Origin: Thioclava sp. GXIMD4216
Lineage (GTDB): Bacteria; Pseudomonadota; Alphaproteobacteria; Rhodobacterales; Rhodobacteraceae
Assembly (NCBI RefSeq): GCF_037949285.1
Contig: NZ_CP149930.1
Span: 1-45,041 of the forward strand
DNA: 45,041 bases
Reading direction: 5' to 3'
Made by a program: the position numbers and the translations under genes. The notes under the pieces are model-generated. The model worked only from the letters and a program-made list of their open reading frames with translations. It did no database searches and had not been told where the DNA came from. This document shows, piece by piece, positions 43,853-45,041 of this stretch. Numbering within the stretch: position 1 is the stretch's first letter; each line of letters begins with the position of its first letter.

Positions 43853-44113
43853 TCAGTCCCGACCTTGGCCCAGATAGGGAACCGGCAGCGGTGCAACCTC
43901 GTTGCGGGCATCGCCCGAGAGGATGAAGGCTGCATTCTGCGCGCTGTCGTTGCGCAGAGCGCTGTCAGCAGTGACCAGCTCGGCCAGAGTATATTCGGTG
44001 GGGTTCACACCAAGTTGGGCGGCAAGCTGGGCTTTACCGGCAGAGACGGTGCTTGCGGCCTCGGTGGCGCGGTTGTCGTGGTTGAGGAAGTAGGCAACCG
44101 TGTTGCTATCACG
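43853..44113 (-). pseudogene. 5'-truncated small alphaproteobacterial secreted-type protein
   Basis: The minus strand reads 86 in-frame codons, …SNTVAYFLNHDNRATEAAST…AQLAAQLGVNPTEYTLAELVTAD… to PYLGQGRD stop. The style is that of small exported proteins I associate with Rhodobacteraceae. A TAG directly precedes it and no start codon or signal peptide is present, so the 5' end is lost. Intact codon structure and a proper terminator behind it argue for recent decay. The plus-strand open frame across it is a shadow. Confidence 0.6.
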
Positions 44114-44295
44114 CTAGGAAGGTTCTGGTTCGCGGGTCGATCAAAGTTTTGCGCTACCTCACACGTAGCTCAAAACAAAAGTCGCTTGTTTAAAAAACAC
44201 GATTGACCGATTTTATCGTTAGATGGCAGGCCGCTTGGGGAATGTAAGAAACAAAAGAACAATATAAACATTCGTTCGACTTCGGAGAAATTAAA

Positions 44296-44721
44296 ATGAA
44301 ATTTGTTTTCAGTGCATTTTGCGCCTTGATATTGCTTGGTGCCTGCACGACGGACGTAGGAAGCTCAGACCAGCTGGCTCTGCCTTACAGTCCTCAGACC
44401 TACGCTGCGCCAGGCTATGCTGGAACCTATGCGCCCGCCGTAGCTACTCCGACAAGCGCACCAATTGCCCTTACGTCGCAGGCCTATCCATCCGCAACGC
44501 CCATCGCGCTGCGCAGCATTACCGCCGATCGCTATCTCGGATGGAGCCTTTGGGATACCGAAGGTGGCTTCGAAAAGCAAATCGCGCGAAAGGCAAAACG
44601 AGCCTGTGACAACCGCCCCTATCGCGAATTCCAGCGCATTCCCGGCCAGCGATTCCGTAGCTATGGCACTGGCACCGTCTCAATTTACCAGAAATATACG
44701 ATTACCTTACAGTGTCTCTAA
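44296..44721 (+). CDS. Small lipoprotein
   Basis: A 141-aa protein with a clear lipoprotein signal: MKFVFSAFCALILLGAC, lipobox LLGAC with the acylated Cys at position 17. A Pro/Ala/Thr/Tyr-rich linker (about 25-75) is followed by a small conserved-looking domain (78-141, DRYLGWSLWDTEGGFEKQIA…). GGAGA lies eight bases before the ATG. It is probably anchored to the outer membrane facing the periplasm. Function unknown; it stands alone. Confidence 0.8.
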   Translation: MKFVFSAFCALILLGACTTDVGSSDQLALPYSPQTYAAPGYAGTYAPAVATPTSAPIALTSQAYPSATPIALRSITADRYLGWSLWDTEGGFEKQIARKAKRACDNRPYREFQRIPGQRFRSYGTGTVSIYQKYTITLQCL

Positions 44722-44895
44722 CTCACTTTGATAAATGGTGAAGCCAAGTCCTGAAGCGGCCAATGAAGATGAAAACGAAGAATGCCGTCGGGGGCATAAC
44801 GGGTTGCTAGGCGACAGTTGCTTTTTGCCTTGTTAAAGCAGCGTTCAACCATGTTGCGCAGCGTGTATAAACTGATGTCGCACGCTGCTCCGCCA
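44718..44895 (-). pseudogene. IS5-family (IS427-type) transposase C-terminal remnant
   Basis: Minus strand: ISLYTLRNMVERCFNKAKSN, then RLATRYAPDG and a tail to a stop at 44718. This corresponds to the conserved RNM(V/I)ERCFNK.K..R..ATRYD region of IS5/IS427 transposases, including the catalytic Glu. Everything upstream is missing; it abuts the decayed immunity gene. Confidence 0.8.
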
Positions 44896-44918
44896 TCGCA
44901 TCGCGCTTACCCCGCATC

Positions 44919-45041
44919 ATCTCCGGATAGTCTATGTCGATAAAATTAGACGTCCCGCGTGAAAAGCTCTTTTCGCGCAAGCGAGTCCCTACTAGGGGTC
45001 ACCCACTCTTAAAGCTAACGGCGATCATCCCATCCCATGGC
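44919..45041 (-). pseudogene. Decayed CDI immunity gene copy, downstream part (continues at base 1)
   Basis: Minus strand: PWDGMIAVSFKSG-stop-PLVGTRLREKSF…NFIDIDYPEM, aligned with PLEGPINFSLKSW…GPVVGAKLRERYF…FIDIDYPEV of the intact immunity protein. Bases 44921-44966 match 5172-5217 at 39 of 46 positions. An in-frame stop and a three-codon loss disable it; the C-terminal third is replaced by an IS5-family remnant. The alignment continues across the window edge at 1-62. Confidence 0.85.

Noticed and set aside
43754..44206. A 150-codon plus-strand open frame
   Set aside because: It starts on the terminator stem and is antisense to the truncated minus-strand gene, whose protein reads more naturally.
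1..45041. tRNA, rRNA or riboswitch
   Set aside because: I found no cloverleaf-like or riboswitch-like pattern in the gene-free stretches; this was by eye only.

Overview
The window looks like one complete circular plasmid of about 45 kb from an alphaproteobacterium, most likely of the Rhodobacterales/Roseobacter type. The host is an inference from protein style and replicon type; no chromosomal marker is present. Circularity is supported directly. A decayed second copy of the CDI immunity gene (intact copy at 4836-5558, minus strand) starts at about 44919, runs off the right edge and continues at bases 1-62. The two edges are therefore neighbours.

Layout. (1) 1-14.7 kb is a two-partner-secretion / contact-dependent inhibition block: a Sel1-repeat protein, a short TpsA and its TpsB transporter on the plus strand, facing a giant CdiA-like exoprotein (about 3,011 aa) and its immunity gene on the minus strand. 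(2) 14.8-17.8 kb is the plasmid backbone: a palindromic partition operator/centromere, ParA, a small ribbon-helix-helix partner, an iteron origin with a perfect DnaA box, and a Rep_3-type initiator. (3) 17.8-22.8 kb has a broken DUF6283-type gene and a two-gene unit: an RHH-like small protein and a 1,238-aa SNF2 helicase with a C-terminal PD-(D/E)XK nuclease motif, preceded by a perfect 14-bp inverted repeat. (4) 23.0-30.2 kb is a recombination module: three overlapping genes, two of them tyrosine-recombinase-like, plus an excisionase-like protein and an AT-rich tract of GTTAC/GTAAC repeats. (5) 31.3-34.3 kb is a complete short type II CBASS operon: CD-NTase, E2-like protein without E1, and Cap5 HNH-SAVED nuclease. 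(6) 34.6-38.4 kb holds a soluble FtsH-like AAA+/M41 protease followed by a GIY-YIG protein, a short tyrosine integrase, and a perfect 31-bp palindrome. (7) 38.4-39.1 kb is a graveyard of IS3 and IS6 remnants. (8) 39.2-41.6 kb is an orphan type VI secretion cargo set: DUF4123 adaptor, Tox-REase-5 nuclease toxin and Imm52-like immunity. (9) 41.9-43.6 kb is a coupled pair of unknown membrane proteins. (10) 43.8-45 kb has a decayed small-protein gene, a lipoprotein, an IS5-family remnant and the decayed immunity copy.

Functionally this is a conflict plasmid. It combines contact-dependent inhibition, T6SS cargo, CBASS and one or more probable further defence units (RHH-SNF2-nuclease, AAA/M41 protease-GIY-YIG, the membrane pair). 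I see no relaxase, coupling protein or T4SS gene, so self-transfer is not supported. The best candidates for undescribed systems are the AAA/M41 + GIY-YIG pair, the RHH + SNF2-nuclease pair and the 41.9-43.6 kb membrane pair. None of these roles is proven by the sequence.
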